This document shows, piece after piece, positions 7,214 through 15,529 of a stretch of 31,107 nucleotides of DNA; the first letter of the stretch is position 1, and the number at the start of each line of letters is the position of its first letter. The stretch spans positions 1-31,107 of the forward strand of contig DAICZV010000002.1 in assembly GCA_027310975.1 (NCBI GenBank), in the 5' to 3' direction. Below the pieces are notes generated by a model, which worked only from the letters and a program-made list of their open reading frames with translations, did no database searches and was not told the origin of the DNA. The stretch is from a bacterium (GTDB taxonomy: Bacteria > Patescibacteriota > Minisyncoccia > UBA6257 > GWB1-50-10). Position numbers and translations under genes: made by a program.

Positions 7214-7957
7214 ATGCGACAGACCAGATTAATGATGGGGATGCCCATCACGGTTGAAATAGCCGAACCGGGAGCGACGGAGGACCACTTTGACGAAGTC
7301 TTCTCGTATTTTGATTACGTGGATAACAAGTTCAGTCCTTACAAAAAAGAAAGCGAACTGGCGCTCGTGAACGCCGGATCGGTCGCAGCGGATGATCTAA
7401 GCGAAGATATGTGCGTTATTTTAGACCTGGCGGAAGAGACCAAGCGCGAGACCGGCGGTTATTTTGACGTCCGGAACCGCGCCGGATTTCTGGACCCGTC
7501 GGGGCTCGTGAAGGGATGGGCGATTAAAAACGCGGCTGATATTCTGGAACGGCAAGGGTTCCAGAACTTCTATGTTGACGCCGGCGGCGACATTGAAGCC
7601 CGCGGCCGGAACGAGAAGGGGGAGCCCTGGACGGTCGGCATCCGCAATCCTTTCGCGTCCGGCGGCATCGCAAAGACCGTGCGCCTCACGGGCCGCGGCA
7701 TCGCCACGTCAGGCTCTTATGAACGCGGCAATCATATTTACGACCCCCACGACCGGCAAAATAAGCTGACCGATATCGTGAGCCTTACCGTCATCGGCCC
7801 GAACGTTTACGAGGCCGACCGTTTCGCAACGGCCGCCTTTGCCATGGGCAAGGCGGGCATCGGGTTCATTGAGAAACTGGAAGGGCTAGAAGGGTATTCA
7901 ATAGACCGCGGCGGCATCGCGACCATGACGACTGGATTTAAAAAATATGTGGCGTAA
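7214..7957 (+). CDS. apbE: FAD:protein FMN transferase
   Basis: Attaches FMN from FAD to a Thr/Ser of target proteins, here almost certainly the SGAT motif of the preceding gene product. Family motifs: VDAGGDIEA near residue 121, TSGSYERG near 165 and HIYDPHD near 174. At 247 residues it is shorter than typical ApbE (about 300-350) and has no obvious lipoprotein signal, so it may act before or during export, or its export signal is not recognisable. It starts one base after the upstream stop and overlaps the next gene by 11 bases, so the three genes form one operon. Confidence 0.9.
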   Translation: MRQTRLMMGMPITVEIAEPGATEDHFDEVFSYFDYVDNKFSPYKKESELALVNAGSVAADDLSEDMCVILDLAEETKRETGGYFDVRNRAGFLDPSGLVKGWAIKNAADILERQGFQNFYVDAGGDIEARGRNEKGEPWTVGIRNPFASGGIAKTVRLTGRGIATSGSYERGNHIYDPHDRQNKLTDIVSLTVIGPNVYEADRFATAAFAMGKAGIGFIEKLEGLEGYSIDRGGIATMTTGFKKYVA

Positions 7958-9482
7958 ACTCTTGGACTGGATAGACGGCATTTTGAACCGAACGACGATG
8001 TACCGGCTCGTTCTTTATTATCTCATCGGCCTCTGGATCGCCGCGATGGGCTTAAGCGCTCTGCACGCGCTTCCGTACGAGCCCTCTGCCGTTTTCGTCT
8101 CCGCCCTTTTCATCACCGGCGTCTGTCTGCTGGTGAATGAGATTTTTGCCCGGGTTTTCAAAGTTCAAACCAATGAAGAGTCGGTTTATATTACCGCCCT
8201 TATTCTGACCCTCATCATCTCGCCCTTGGACATATTCCGCTCCGGCGTTTTCATTGAGACCGCCCTTTGGGCCTCCGTCTTCGCCATCGCCTCAAAGTAC
8301 ATCTTCGCCATTAAAAAGAAGCACGTGTTTAACCCGGCGGCCTTCGGCGTCGTAGCGACTGCGCTCTTTCTCGGTGAAGCCGCGAGCTGGTGGGTCGGCA
8401 CGGCCGTCATGGCGCCTTTCGTCATCGCGGGCGGGCTTATCATGGTCCGCAAACTCCAGCGCAGCGACCTCGTTTGGAGCTTTTCCCTGGCCGCCATCGC
8501 GGCGACGCTCGCGACTAACCTGGGGCAAGGGCTCGGGCTTTTCACCATTCTCTCCCGCACTTTATTTGAAGCGCCCTTTTTCTTTTTCGCCTTCGTGATG
8601 CTTACCGAACCGCTGACCGCTCCGCCCACGCGCTTTTGGCGGATTGCTTACGGCCTCCTGGTCGGCGTGCTTTTCGCTCCGGCTCTCCACATCGGCGGCG
8701 TTTATTCCACGCCGGAGCTCGCGCTGATCTTAGGCAACGTGTTCTCGTACATCGTGAGCCCAAAACAAAAACTGGTCCTGAAGCTGAAGGAGAAGATACA
8801 AATCGCGCCAGATATGTACGACTTTGTTTTCACGGGTAGCGGGGAAATGAAGTTCAAGCCGGGCCAGTACATGGAATGGACCCTGGGCCACAAGAAGACC
8901 GACAGCCGCGGCAACCGGCGTTACTTCACGCTGGCCTCTTCGCCGACGGAGAACGAAATCCGCTTGGGCGTGAGATTCTACGAAAGGTCCAGTTCGTTCA
9001 AGCGGGCCCTGCTTAATCTGGACGAAGGGGGGACAATAGCGGCGGCCGGACTCGCCGGCGACTTCACCTTGCCGAAGGATAAAAACGAGAAATTGGTATT
9101 TATCGCCGGCGGCATCGGCATCACGCCGTTCCGCAGCATGGCCAAATACCTTTCGGACAAGGGCGAAAGGCGGGATATCATCCTCATTTACTCAAATCGG
9201 AGCGCCGAGGACGCCGTCTACAAGGACGTCTTCGTGGAAGCGGGGAGGCGGATTGGCCTCAAAACCGTCCATACCTTCACCGAAACCGCGCCTGCCCTCT
9301 GGAAAGGGGAAAAGGGGCGGGTGAACGCGGCGATGGTCGCCCGCAACGCGCCGGATTGGCGCGAACGGACCTTTTACATCTCCGGCACGCACGCCATGGT
9401 TGCGGCCGCGGAAGAGGCCCTGAAAGGCATGGGGGTCCACCAGAGCCGGATCAAGACCGACTTCTTCCCAGGGTTCGTTTAA
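7947..9482 (+). CDS. NqrB/RnfD-like membrane domain fused to a ferredoxin-reductase-like FAD/NAD(P) domain
   Basis: A 511-residue fusion. Residues 1 to about 270 are polytopic and resemble the NqrB/RnfD family: KHVFNPAAFG near 125 and LTEPLTAPPTRFWR with YG shortly after, around the family's flavin-binding segment. Residues from about 275 form a cytosolic FNR-like module: RYFTLASSP near 324 for FAD and GGIGITPF near 388 for NAD(P)H, ending in the usual aromatic tail. No 2Fe-2S domain is seen. It should take electrons from NAD(P)H and pass them through membrane flavin. The operon context with an FMN-domain protein and ApbE suggests the external FMN domain is the next carrier. Confidence 0.85.
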   Translation: MWRKLLDWIDGILNRTTMYRLVLYYLIGLWIAAMGLSALHALPYEPSAVFVSALFITGVCLLVNEIFARVFKVQTNEESVYITALILTLIISPLDIFRSGVFIETALWASVFAIASKYIFAIKKKHVFNPAAFGVVATALFLGEAASWWVGTAVMAPFVIAGGLIMVRKLQRSDLVWSFSLAAIAATLATNLGQGLGLFTILSRTLFEAPFFFFAFVMLTEPLTAPPTRFWRIAYGLLVGVLFAPALHIGGVYSTPELALILGNVFSYIVSPKQKLVLKLKEKIQIAPDMYDFVFTGSGEMKFKPGQYMEWTLGHKKTDSRGNRRYFTLASSPTENEIRLGVRFYERSSSFKRALLNLDEGGTIAAAGLAGDFTLPKDKNEKLVFIAGGIGITPFRSMAKYLSDKGERRDIILIYSNRSAEDAVYKDVFVEAGRRIGLKTVHTFTETAPALWKGEKGRVNAAMVARNAPDWRERTFYISGTHAMVAAAEEALKGMGVHQSRIKTDFFPGFV

Positions 9483-9487
9483 TCGTT

Positions 9488-9493
9488 TAAAAT
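9488..9493 (+). promoter_or_regulatory. -10 box of the 9501 gene
   Basis: TAAAAT, then AAACTCA, then ATG 9501. The same 7-base spacer AAACTCA follows the -10 at 6699-6704 before the FMN-protein start. No clear -35. Confidence 0.45.
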
Positions 9494-9500
9494 AAACTCA

Positions 9501-10178
9501 ATGCGCCAAGCTTTAACCGGCCTTGTCCAAAGATATAAAACCTGCTTCCGCGACCCGAAATACGTTTGGTCGCTTATCACCGGCATCTTCTTTCTCGCCA
9601 TCGGCATCACGGCCTCCGTTTACGCGATACTTTACGCCACGAGCGCGGCGAGCAATTCCGTCACCGACCTCATCCTGAGTAACATTCCGGTCTTTGACGT
9701 GGATTGGGCCTTCGTTTACGGTCCGCTCATCTTCTGGATTGTCGTCATTCTCTACACCGCCTGGCATCCGGAGCGCCTGCCCTTCACATTGAAAGCTCTG
9801 GCCGTCTTTCTCGTCATCCGCTCCGCCTTCGTGAGCTTGACCCACATCAGCCCCTTCCCGACGCACGTCCAGATAGATTCTTCCGGATTCCTCTCCGTTT
9901 TCACGACCGGCAAGGACCAGTTCTTCTCCGGCCACACCGGGCTGCCGTTCATGATCGCCATGATCTACTGGCGGGACAAGTTCATGCGGAACTTCGCGCT
10001 GCTTTCGTCCTTCTTCTTCGCCGTCGTGGTTCTTTTGGGACATCTGCACTATTCCATTGACGTCTTCGCCGCCTTTTTCATCACCTACGCCATCTTCCAC
10101 ATCACCCTTTCCATGTTCCACCGGGACCGGCTGAGGTTCCTCGGCCAGGAACCGGCGCTCGCACCGGAAGCGAAATAG
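9501..10178 (+). CDS. PAP2-like membrane phosphatase/transferase (sphingomyelin-synthase-like type)
   Basis: A 225-residue polytopic protein with about six helices. The catalytic blocks of the PAP2_C/sphingomyelin-synthase-like branch are visible: SGHTG near residue 143 and GHLHYSID near 180, supplying the His-His-Asp set. Such enzymes move or remove phosphate-linked lipid head groups at the outer membrane face. The N-terminal part is cytosolic and basic. It begins a three-gene run (next gap 8 bases). The actual lipid substrate is unknown. Confidence 0.8.
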   Translation: MRQALTGLVQRYKTCFRDPKYVWSLITGIFFLAIGITASVYAILYATSAASNSVTDLILSNIPVFDVDWAFVYGPLIFWIVVILYTAWHPERLPFTLKALAVFLVIRSAFVSLTHISPFPTHVQIDSSGFLSVFTTGKDQFFSGHTGLPFMIAMIYWRDKFMRNFALLSSFFFAVVVLLGHLHYSIDVFAAFFITYAIFHITLSMFHRDRLRFLGQEPALAPEAK

Positions 10179-10186
10179 GGATAACG

Positions 10187-10588
10187 ATGGAGACCTTGAA
10201 GAGGAATAAGGGCAATTACATTAAGGCGGCCTTGGCCGTTTTGGCCGCCGTTCTCATCGTGCTTTTTATCCTGCTCTTCCGGCAATACAGCGACCTGCGC
10301 CGCGAGAGGCTTTTGAACGAGCAAGCCGTCTGGCTTTCGTTCGCGAGCCGCCGCGCGCCCCTGCCGCCCACGGAGGCGGCCATCATCCAGCCGTGGATGA
10401 CTTTTGACTACGTGAACCGCGTCTTCGCCTTGCCGCGCGCCTACCTCCAAACCGCTTTAAATGTAGCGGACCCGCGCTACCCGCAAATCCCGCTCTACCG
10501 TTACGCTGAATCGCAGCACCTGGACCCGTGGGCCTTTACCGACGAAGTGAGAAATTCGGTCAAAATATACCAGCCAACCATTCAATAA
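10187..10588 (+). CDS. Single-pass anchored protein of unknown function
   Basis: A 133-residue protein with an N-terminal cytosolic basic stretch, one membrane helix (about residues 13-35) and an outward, mildly basic domain rich in Pro, Trp and Tyr (IIQPWMTFDYVNRVFALP near 65). I do not recognise it. It lies 8 bases after the PAP2-like gene and 1 base before the DedA gene, so all three are probably made together and may serve the same lipid or envelope task. Confidence 0.7.
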   Translation: METLKRNKGNYIKAALAVLAAVLIVLFILLFRQYSDLRRERLLNEQAVWLSFASRRAPLPPTEAAIIQPWMTFDYVNRVFALPRAYLQTALNVADPRYPQIPLYRYAESQHLDPWAFTDEVRNSVKIYQPTIQ

Positions 10589-10589
10589 A

Positions 10590-11210
10590 ATGGCCTACGG
10601 TTCGGTTATCGGCGTTCTTCTTTCCTACGTCCTCCTTTACAAGTATTTCGCCATCTTCGGAGCGATATTCCTCGCGGGCATCATCGTGCCGATACCGGCC
10701 TCGGAGCTTCTAATGGCCGTCGGCGCCTTTGCCGGCCAGGGCTACATGAATTTTTGGCTCGCGCTTGCCGCGGGGCTTGCCGGGAATGTCTTAGGCGATC
10801 TGGTTGATTTTTTCCTGGCCAGAAGATACGGCACCGCCGTATTGCGCAAGTTCCGCCTGGACAAGCGCAAATTTATCGGAGCGCTGGAAGCGGAGGTCAG
10901 GCGCGACGCGCCTTTCATGATATTTTCAACGCGCATCGCCGGCGCCCTGGGCCCGGCGGTGAATGTTTTCTCCGGCATCTCCGGCGTCTCTTTCAAAAAA
11001 TTCCTGTTCTACGATGCGACCGGGAACCTGGTGGATATCGGCGGACTCTTGCTCATCGGCTACGCTGTCGGCAGTTATTGGGAAAGCTTTTCCGACGTCG
11101 TCGGCATCATTGTGGCCATCACGGTCGTCGCCATTGTAATGTTCATCCTTTGGCGCATCTCGCGGCGCATTATACGGAGAGGTTCGGCGGCAGGGGACGA
11201 GGCCGCTTAA
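10590..11210 (+). CDS. DedA family membrane protein (VTT domain)
   Basis: A 206-residue polytopic protein of the DedA/VTT family, members of which flip or recycle undecaprenyl phosphate and other polar lipids. The motif region IIVPIPASELLM (about residues 28-39) has the conserved acidic residue, and FMIFSTRIAGALGP (about 108-121) has the conserved Arg block before a further helix pair. With uppP and two PAP2 proteins nearby, a lipid-carrier role is plausible but not shown. The stop overlaps the convergent gene at 11207 by 4 bases. Confidence 0.85.
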   Translation: MAYGSVIGVLLSYVLLYKYFAIFGAIFLAGIIVPIPASELLMAVGAFAGQGYMNFWLALAAGLAGNVLGDLVDFFLARRYGTAVLRKFRLDKRKFIGALEAEVRRDAPFMIFSTRIAGALGPAVNVFSGISGVSFKKFLFYDATGNLVDIGGLLLIGYAVGSYWESFSDVVGIIVAITVVAIVMFILWRISRRIIRRGSAAGDEAA

Positions 11211-11830
11211 TAGCCGGCCGGGAAGTTATAAGAGGAGGGGATTTGCTTGGGCGCTTCGGCGGCCGAGCCGTAAACTATCGCTATCTCCTGGTGTTCTTGG
11301 AGCTCTAAATCCCTGGGGTTTCCGGCATAGGGCGCGCCGTTAACGTAAAAGGCGAGCGTGTCGGTGGCCGTCGCGCAATATCCGCCGATGCAATCCTGCG
11401 TGAGGCGCACGCCCCAAATGTCAAAAAATTGTCCGAGGTAGAAGGGCTGCACGACCGGGGATTCCACGTGGACGATGGCCGTGTCGTCGTGAACGTGAAT
11501 GGGAGCGATAAAACTACCCGCCGGGTCAATGCCGATATCGGCCGGCACCGGTACGCTTTGGCCGTGGATGAAAATATCCAAGTGCTGATGGATATGAAGC
11601 GTCGTGCCTTCCTCCGCGAGAGCGGGGAGACCGGTGGCCTGGAGCCGGGCAGCCAAGCTCGTTCCGTTATTGGCCGCCCACGGGGCGTCACCCGTAAGGA
11701 GCCCAGGAAGCGCACTCGGGTCGGCGATGGGCTTCGGCGCCGGCGCCTGGCCGCTCCGGCCGAGCCGAACGAGGACCGCCACCAATACCATCAATCCGCC
11801 GACATAATAAATGGTCTTGTTCTTTTTCAT
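11207..11830 (-). CDS. Exported His-rich conserved protein of unknown function
   Basis: A 207-residue protein with an N-terminal anchor or signal (about residues 7-24), a Pro/Ala linker, and a domain holding two His clusters, HIHQHLDIFIHG near 78 and APIHVHDDTAIVHVES near 109. Their spacing suggests a metal site facing out of the cell, but I cannot name the family. Two Cys (DCIGGYC near 147) could form a disulfide. It is convergent with dedA, and a hairpin with a minus-strand T-run lies 22 bases before its start. Confidence 0.75.
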   Translation of the reverse strand: MKKNKTIYYVGGLMVLVAVLVRLGRSGQAPAPKPIADPSALPGLLTGDAPWAANNGTSLAARLQATGLPALAEEGTTLHIHQHLDIFIHGQSVPVPADIGIDPAGSFIAPIHVHDDTAIVHVESPVVQPFYLGQFFDIWGVRLTQDCIGGYCATATDTLAFYVNGAPYAGNPRDLELQEHQEIAIVYGSAAEAPKQIPSSYNFPAGY

Positions 11831-11851
11831 AATAGTTTTCAGTTTAACATA

Positions 11852-11876
11852 AAAACTCCGGCAAAAATGCCGGAGC
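11852..11876 (-). terminator. Terminator-like hairpin upstream of the 11207-11830 gene
   Basis: CTCCGGCA (11857-11864) pairs with TGCCGGAG (11869-11876). On the minus strand it is followed by TTTTT (11856-11852). It lies before, not after, a minus-strand gene, so it would block antisense transcription across the tRNA or act as an attenuator. Confidence 0.6.
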
Positions 11877-11883
11877 CTCTTTA

Positions 11884-11912
11884 TTGAAAAAAACCTGAAT
11901 GGGTTGTAGTAT
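11884..11912 (+). promoter_or_regulatory. tRNA-Gln promoter
   Basis: TTGAAA (11884-11889), 17-base spacer, TAGTAT (11907-11912), 11 bases before the mature tRNA 5' end. Confidence 0.65.
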
Positions 11913-11923
11913 GGAAACGCTAT

Positions 11924-11994
11924 TGCGGGATCATCTAATGGTAGGATACATGACTCTGAATCATGTCATCTAGGTTCGAATCCTAGTCCCGCAG
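11924..11994 (+). tRNA. tRNA-Gln (anticodon CUG)
   Basis: A full cloverleaf: acceptor TGCGGGA/TCCCGCA (11924-11930 with 11987-11993), D arm with AATGGTAGGAT, anticodon stem CATGA/TCATG with loop ctCTGaa (anticodon 11956-11958), T arm AGG-TTCGAAT-CCT, discriminator G. The 3' CCA is not encoded, so a CCA-adding enzyme is needed. The U1-A72 pair is typical of tRNA-Gln. Confidence 0.95.
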
Positions 11995-12015
11995 CTATTC
12001 ACGTTCATCACCACC

Positions 12016-12942
12016 TTGACCCTAATTAATAGAATCAAAGCTTTTTGGTCTAAGTTGGAACGCTACGACAAATTTCTGGCCACCGCGTCTTTTTTGTTTT
12101 TAGCCGTCATCGGCATCGCTTTGATCTTCTACCAAGCGCCTTACGCTCCGGACCAGTTCTTCGTCTTCGCCGGACTTGTGGCCTTCATCATCGGCAAGGG
12201 GAAAAAATTCTTGCGGGATTGGACCCCGCCCATCCTCCTGATCCTCGCCTATGAATATTTGAGGACTCTTATCCCCGAAGTTAACCACGTTGTCCATTAC
12301 CTGCCGATGATTACTTTTGACAAGGCGCTTTTTGGCCTGCCCCCGACTATTCCGCTTCAGCATTTGTTCTATTCAGCCGCGGCTCTCCATTGGTACGACT
12401 ACGCCGCTTCTTTTCTTTACTACTCCCATTTCGTTATTCCTCTCCTCGTCGCCTTCGCCTTTTGGCTCAACGACCGGCGGCTTTTTGAAAATTACGTTTT
12501 CACCATCGTCGGCGTTTCGTTCGCCGGCTTTCTGACGTTCTTGCTCTTCCCGGCGGCGCCGCCTTGGCTCGCGAGCCTCAAGGGCTTTCTGCCGCCCGTC
12601 ACGCACATCACCGCCATCGTCTCGCAGCACCTTTTGGGCTTTCTGGCCCTGCCCACCGTCTACGCCGTCTTCAAATCAAATCCGGTGGCGGCGGTCCCTT
12701 CGCTCCATATGGCCTACGCAGCCGTGACCGCCATCTTCCTTTCCAAGAAATTCCCCAAATGGACCCCGCTTTTCGTCCTCTACGCCTTGGCGATGGCCGT
12801 GGGCGTTATCTACCTCGGCGAGCATTATTTCTTTGACGTTTTAACGGGCATTCTGTGCGCCGGCCTGGCCTACTGGGGCGTCCACGCCCTTTTTCGCACC
12901 AAGACCGTGGAGAGAATAGTGGACCTTCCGGAACAGGCCTAA
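12016..12942 (+). CDS. PAP2-family inositolphosphotransferase-like membrane protein
   Basis: A 308-residue polytopic protein of the PAP2_3 (Aur1/Ipt1-like) branch. The catalytic blocks are VPSLHMAYA near residue 227 (nucleophilic region) and YLGEHYFFDV near 265 with the second His and Asp. Such enzymes transfer or remove phospho head groups of lipids outside the membrane. The start is TTG 12016, the first possible start after an in-frame stop inside the tRNA gene (11971); no Shine-Dalgarno is seen, and TTG 12052 is an alternative. It begins 21 bases after the tRNA with no separate promoter visible, so it may be cotranscribed with it. Confidence 0.8.
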   Translation: MTLINRIKAFWSKLERYDKFLATASFLFLAVIGIALIFYQAPYAPDQFFVFAGLVAFIIGKGKKFLRDWTPPILLILAYEYLRTLIPEVNHVVHYLPMITFDKALFGLPPTIPLQHLFYSAAALHWYDYAASFLYYSHFVIPLLVAFAFWLNDRRLFENYVFTIVGVSFAGFLTFLLFPAAPPWLASLKGFLPPVTHITAIVSQHLLGFLALPTVYAVFKSNPVAAVPSLHMAYAAVTAIFLSKKFPKWTPLFVLYALAMAVGVIYLGEHYFFDVLTGILCAGLAYWGVHALFRTKTVERIVDLPEQA

Positions 12943-12959
12943 ACGGCCGACGCTCCCGC

Positions 12960-12988
12960 TTGCCATTTGGGGCGGGCGGTTTGATAAT
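12960..12988 (+). promoter_or_regulatory. rarA promoter
   Basis: TTGCCA (12960-12965), 17-base spacer, GATAAT (12983-12988), then 8 bases to ATG 12997: leaderless geometry. Confidence 0.65.
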
Positions 12989-12996
12989 GCGAGCGT

Positions 12997-14148
12997 ATGG
13001 AGCCATTAGCCGCCAAGATCAGGCCCAAAAACTTAAAAGAATTCATCGGCCAGGAACACCTTGTGGGGCCGGGCAACCCCTCGACCGGACTCGGGGCAGG
13101 ACCTATCCGCGAGGCGATAGAAAAGAAGCATCTCTTCTCCTTCATCCTTTGGGGACCGCCCGGAGTGGGGAAGACCACGCTCGCAAAGATATACGCCAAT
13201 GCCTTGGGCGCCGACTTCGTGGAACTTTCGGCCGTCTCGGCCGGCAAGGACGATATTAAGGAGGTGGTCAAAGGCCAGGCGGGACTCCGGCCCACGATAT
13301 TGTTCTTGGACGAGATCCACCGGTTCAACAAAGCCCAGCAGGACTTTCTTCTGCCGTTCGTGGAGACCGGCCGCATTACGCTCGTCGGCGCGACGACCGA
13401 AAATCCGTCATTTGAAGTTATCAGCCCCTTGCTTTCGCGGTGCCGCGTCTTCGTGTTGAACGAGCTTTCACCGGAGGAACTTTCAAAAATAATAGACCGC
13501 ACGGGCATCGCGATGGACAAGGCCGCCCGCGAGTGGGTCATTAACTTCGCGAACGGCGACGCCCGCCAGCTACTGGGGCTTTTGGAAGCAACGCAGGCCC
13601 TGTACAAAGAGGTGAATATCCAGACCCTCACGGACGCCCTTCAATCCAAATACATCCGGTACGACAAAAAAGGCGACGAACACTATGACACCATCAGCGC
13701 CTTTATAAAAAGCATGCGGGCTTCCCAGCCGGACGCGGCGCTTTACTATCTTGCGCGCATGGTGGAGGCGGGGGAGGACCCTAAATTCATCGCCCGGCGC
13801 ATGGTCATCTTTGCCTCGGAGGACGTGGGGCTCGCCGACCCCATGGCCCTGGAGGTCGCGAATAACGTCTTCCGGGCCGTGGAGGTCATCGGGTTGCCGG
13901 AATGCGCCATCAACCTCGCCCACGGCGTCTGCTACCTTTCGGGCGCCCCGAAGACCAAGCGCTCGTACGAGGCCTATTTCCGGGCCGTGGAGGACGTGAA
14001 GCAATACGGCAATCTGCCAATCCCGCTCCAAATCCGCAACCCGGTCACGAAATTAATGAAGGATCTGGACTACGGCAAGGGCTACGAGCGCTATCCCAAA
14101 AACGACCTTCTGCCCGAAAAGCTCAAAGGGAAGAAGTATCTGATTTAG
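12997..14148 (+). CDS. rarA: Replication-associated recombination protein A (RarA/MgsA AAA+ ATPase)
   Basis: Clamp-loader-like AAA+ ATPase acting at stalled replication forks. Walker A GPPGVGKTT near residue 52, Walker B LFLDEIHRFNKAQQD near 102, sensor 1 VGATTENPSFE near 130, and the C-terminal tetramerising MgsA domain with AINLAHGVCYLSGAPKTKRSY near 305. The length of 383 is slightly shorter than the common 430-450 residues, with a compact N-terminus (MEPLAAKIRPKNLKEFIGQEH). A promoter directly before ATG gives a leaderless mRNA. The 3' end overlaps the convergent zwf by 26 bases. Confidence 0.93.
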   Translation: MEPLAAKIRPKNLKEFIGQEHLVGPGNPSTGLGAGPIREAIEKKHLFSFILWGPPGVGKTTLAKIYANALGADFVELSAVSAGKDDIKEVVKGQAGLRPTILFLDEIHRFNKAQQDFLLPFVETGRITLVGATTENPSFEVISPLLSRCRVFVLNELSPEELSKIIDRTGIAMDKAAREWVINFANGDARQLLGLLEATQALYKEVNIQTLTDALQSKYIRYDKKGDEHYDTISAFIKSMRASQPDAALYYLARMVEAGEDPKFIARRMVIFASEDVGLADPMALEVANNVFRAVEVIGLPECAINLAHGVCYLSGAPKTKRSYEAYFRAVEDVKQYGNLPIPLQIRNPVTKLMKDLDYGKGYERYPKNDLLPEKLKGKKYLI

Positions 14149-15529
14149 TGATTTTGGACGAGTCCGGCTTGTAGCGGGCGAGGGGCACCAGGCCCTTTTG
14201 CCACCCGGCAATGATCGGGTCCACGAACTTCCACATCGCTTTTATCTCGCCGCTTGAGACGAAGAGCGTCTGGTCGTCCGTTATGCAATCCCAAAGAAGC
14301 TTTTCGTAATCCTCGGCCGGCTTGCCTTTGCCGTGTTTTCTGAAATTGAATCCGAGCTTGCGCTCTTCAAGCTCAACCGTCCGGCCTGGCTTCTTGGCCC
14401 AGAAGCGGATTGTGATGCCTTCCTTGGGCTCCACGTGGAACGTAAGCGTATTCCGTTTGCCGGATTCTCCGCGCGAGATTATCTCTATCTCTTTGAGGGA
14501 TTTGCCCAGGCGTTTGCCGGCTTCCAGCGTAAACTGCACTCCGCGCCATTTCGGGTCGTTGATCTCGGCCCCGACGCGGAAATAGGTCTCGGTCTCCGAG
14601 TCCGAAGCCGCGCCTACCACGCTCCGGTAACCGTCGTACTGGGCGCGGAAGGTCCGGGTCTTCACGTCCCGCTCCGTCGGCGTCTTGAGGGAACGCAGTA
14701 AATTTAAACGGGCTGCCCGCACGCGCTTGGCCGTAAAATCCTTGGGCCGCTCCATCGCGACGAGCGCGAGCATCTGGAGCAAATGGTTCTGGCCCACGTC
14801 CCGCAGGGCGCCCACGCCGTCATAGAAGCCGCCGCGGCCTTCCACGCCCAGTATCTCCCAAAGACGGATGTTCACCTCCGCGATGGAATCCTTGCCCCAG
14901 TTCGCCTCAAAGAGAGTGTTGGAAAAACGGAAGGCGAGTATATTCTGGAGCATCTCCTTGGCGAGATAGTGGTCAATGCGATATATCTGGTTCTCGGCGA
15001 AAAGCCGCCCCAAAAGCACGTCCAAGGCCTTGGCGCTTTTAAGATCGCTGCCGAACGGCTTTTCCACGATGACCCGCGTCCAGCCGCTCTCCGGTCCGCC
15101 GCAGGGCTCGTTCAAGCCGGTCGCGGCAAGATTTTTCAAAATTTCCGGATAGAGCCGGGGCGGCACGGCGAGATAAAAGAGCTTGTTGGAGCACATACCC
15201 CAGGCGCGGTCTATTTCGTCCAGCCGCTTTTTGAGGCGGACGTAGTCGCTCTTTTTTTCAAAAAATCCCTGCGAATAAGAAAAAAGCGAGAGAAATTTTT
15301 TCAGCTCTTTTCTTTCCGGTCCGCTTGCGCGCTTGATGAGATTCGCGGCGGCCATAGCCGTGAAATTCCGGTCCTGAAGGCCGCGCCTGGCGAAGCCGAC
15401 GACCCGGAACATCCGGGGCAGGGAACCGCTCCGGTAAAGATTAAAAAGAGCCGGCGTTATCTTCTGGGCCGTCAGGTCGCCCGTCGCGCCAAGAATTACG
15501 ATAATTGTCGGGATCTTCGGCTTATCCAT
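14123..15529 (-). CDS. zwf: Glucose-6-phosphate 1-dehydrogenase
   Basis: Oxidises glucose-6-phosphate to 6-phosphogluconolactone with NADP+, the entry to the oxidative pentose phosphate route. The nucleotide-binding motif GATGDLTAQK is at residues 14-23, the substrate motif RIDHYLAKE near 184-192 with the catalytic His, and a C-terminal domain with FHVEPKEGITIRF. 468 residues, close to the usual 480-500. Start 15529 overlaps the stop of the upstream FMN reductase by 8 bases, so the two are cotranscribed; both handle NADPH, which may explain the pairing. Confidence 0.93.
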   Translation of the reverse strand: MDKPKIPTIIVILGATGDLTAQKITPALFNLYRSGSLPRMFRVVGFARRGLQDRNFTAMAAANLIKRASGPERKELKKFLSLFSYSQGFFEKKSDYVRLKKRLDEIDRAWGMCSNKLFYLAVPPRLYPEILKNLAATGLNEPCGGPESGWTRVIVEKPFGSDLKSAKALDVLLGRLFAENQIYRIDHYLAKEMLQNILAFRFSNTLFEANWGKDSIAEVNIRLWEILGVEGRGGFYDGVGALRDVGQNHLLQMLALVAMERPKDFTAKRVRAARLNLLRSLKTPTERDVKTRTFRAQYDGYRSVVGAASDSETETYFRVGAEINDPKWRGVQFTLEAGKRLGKSLKEIEIISRGESGKRNTLTFHVEPKEGITIRFWAKKPGRTVELEERKLGFNFRKHGKGKPAEDYEKLLWDCITDDQTLFVSSGEIKAMWKFVDPIIAGWQKGLVPLARYKPDSSKITKSDTSSL

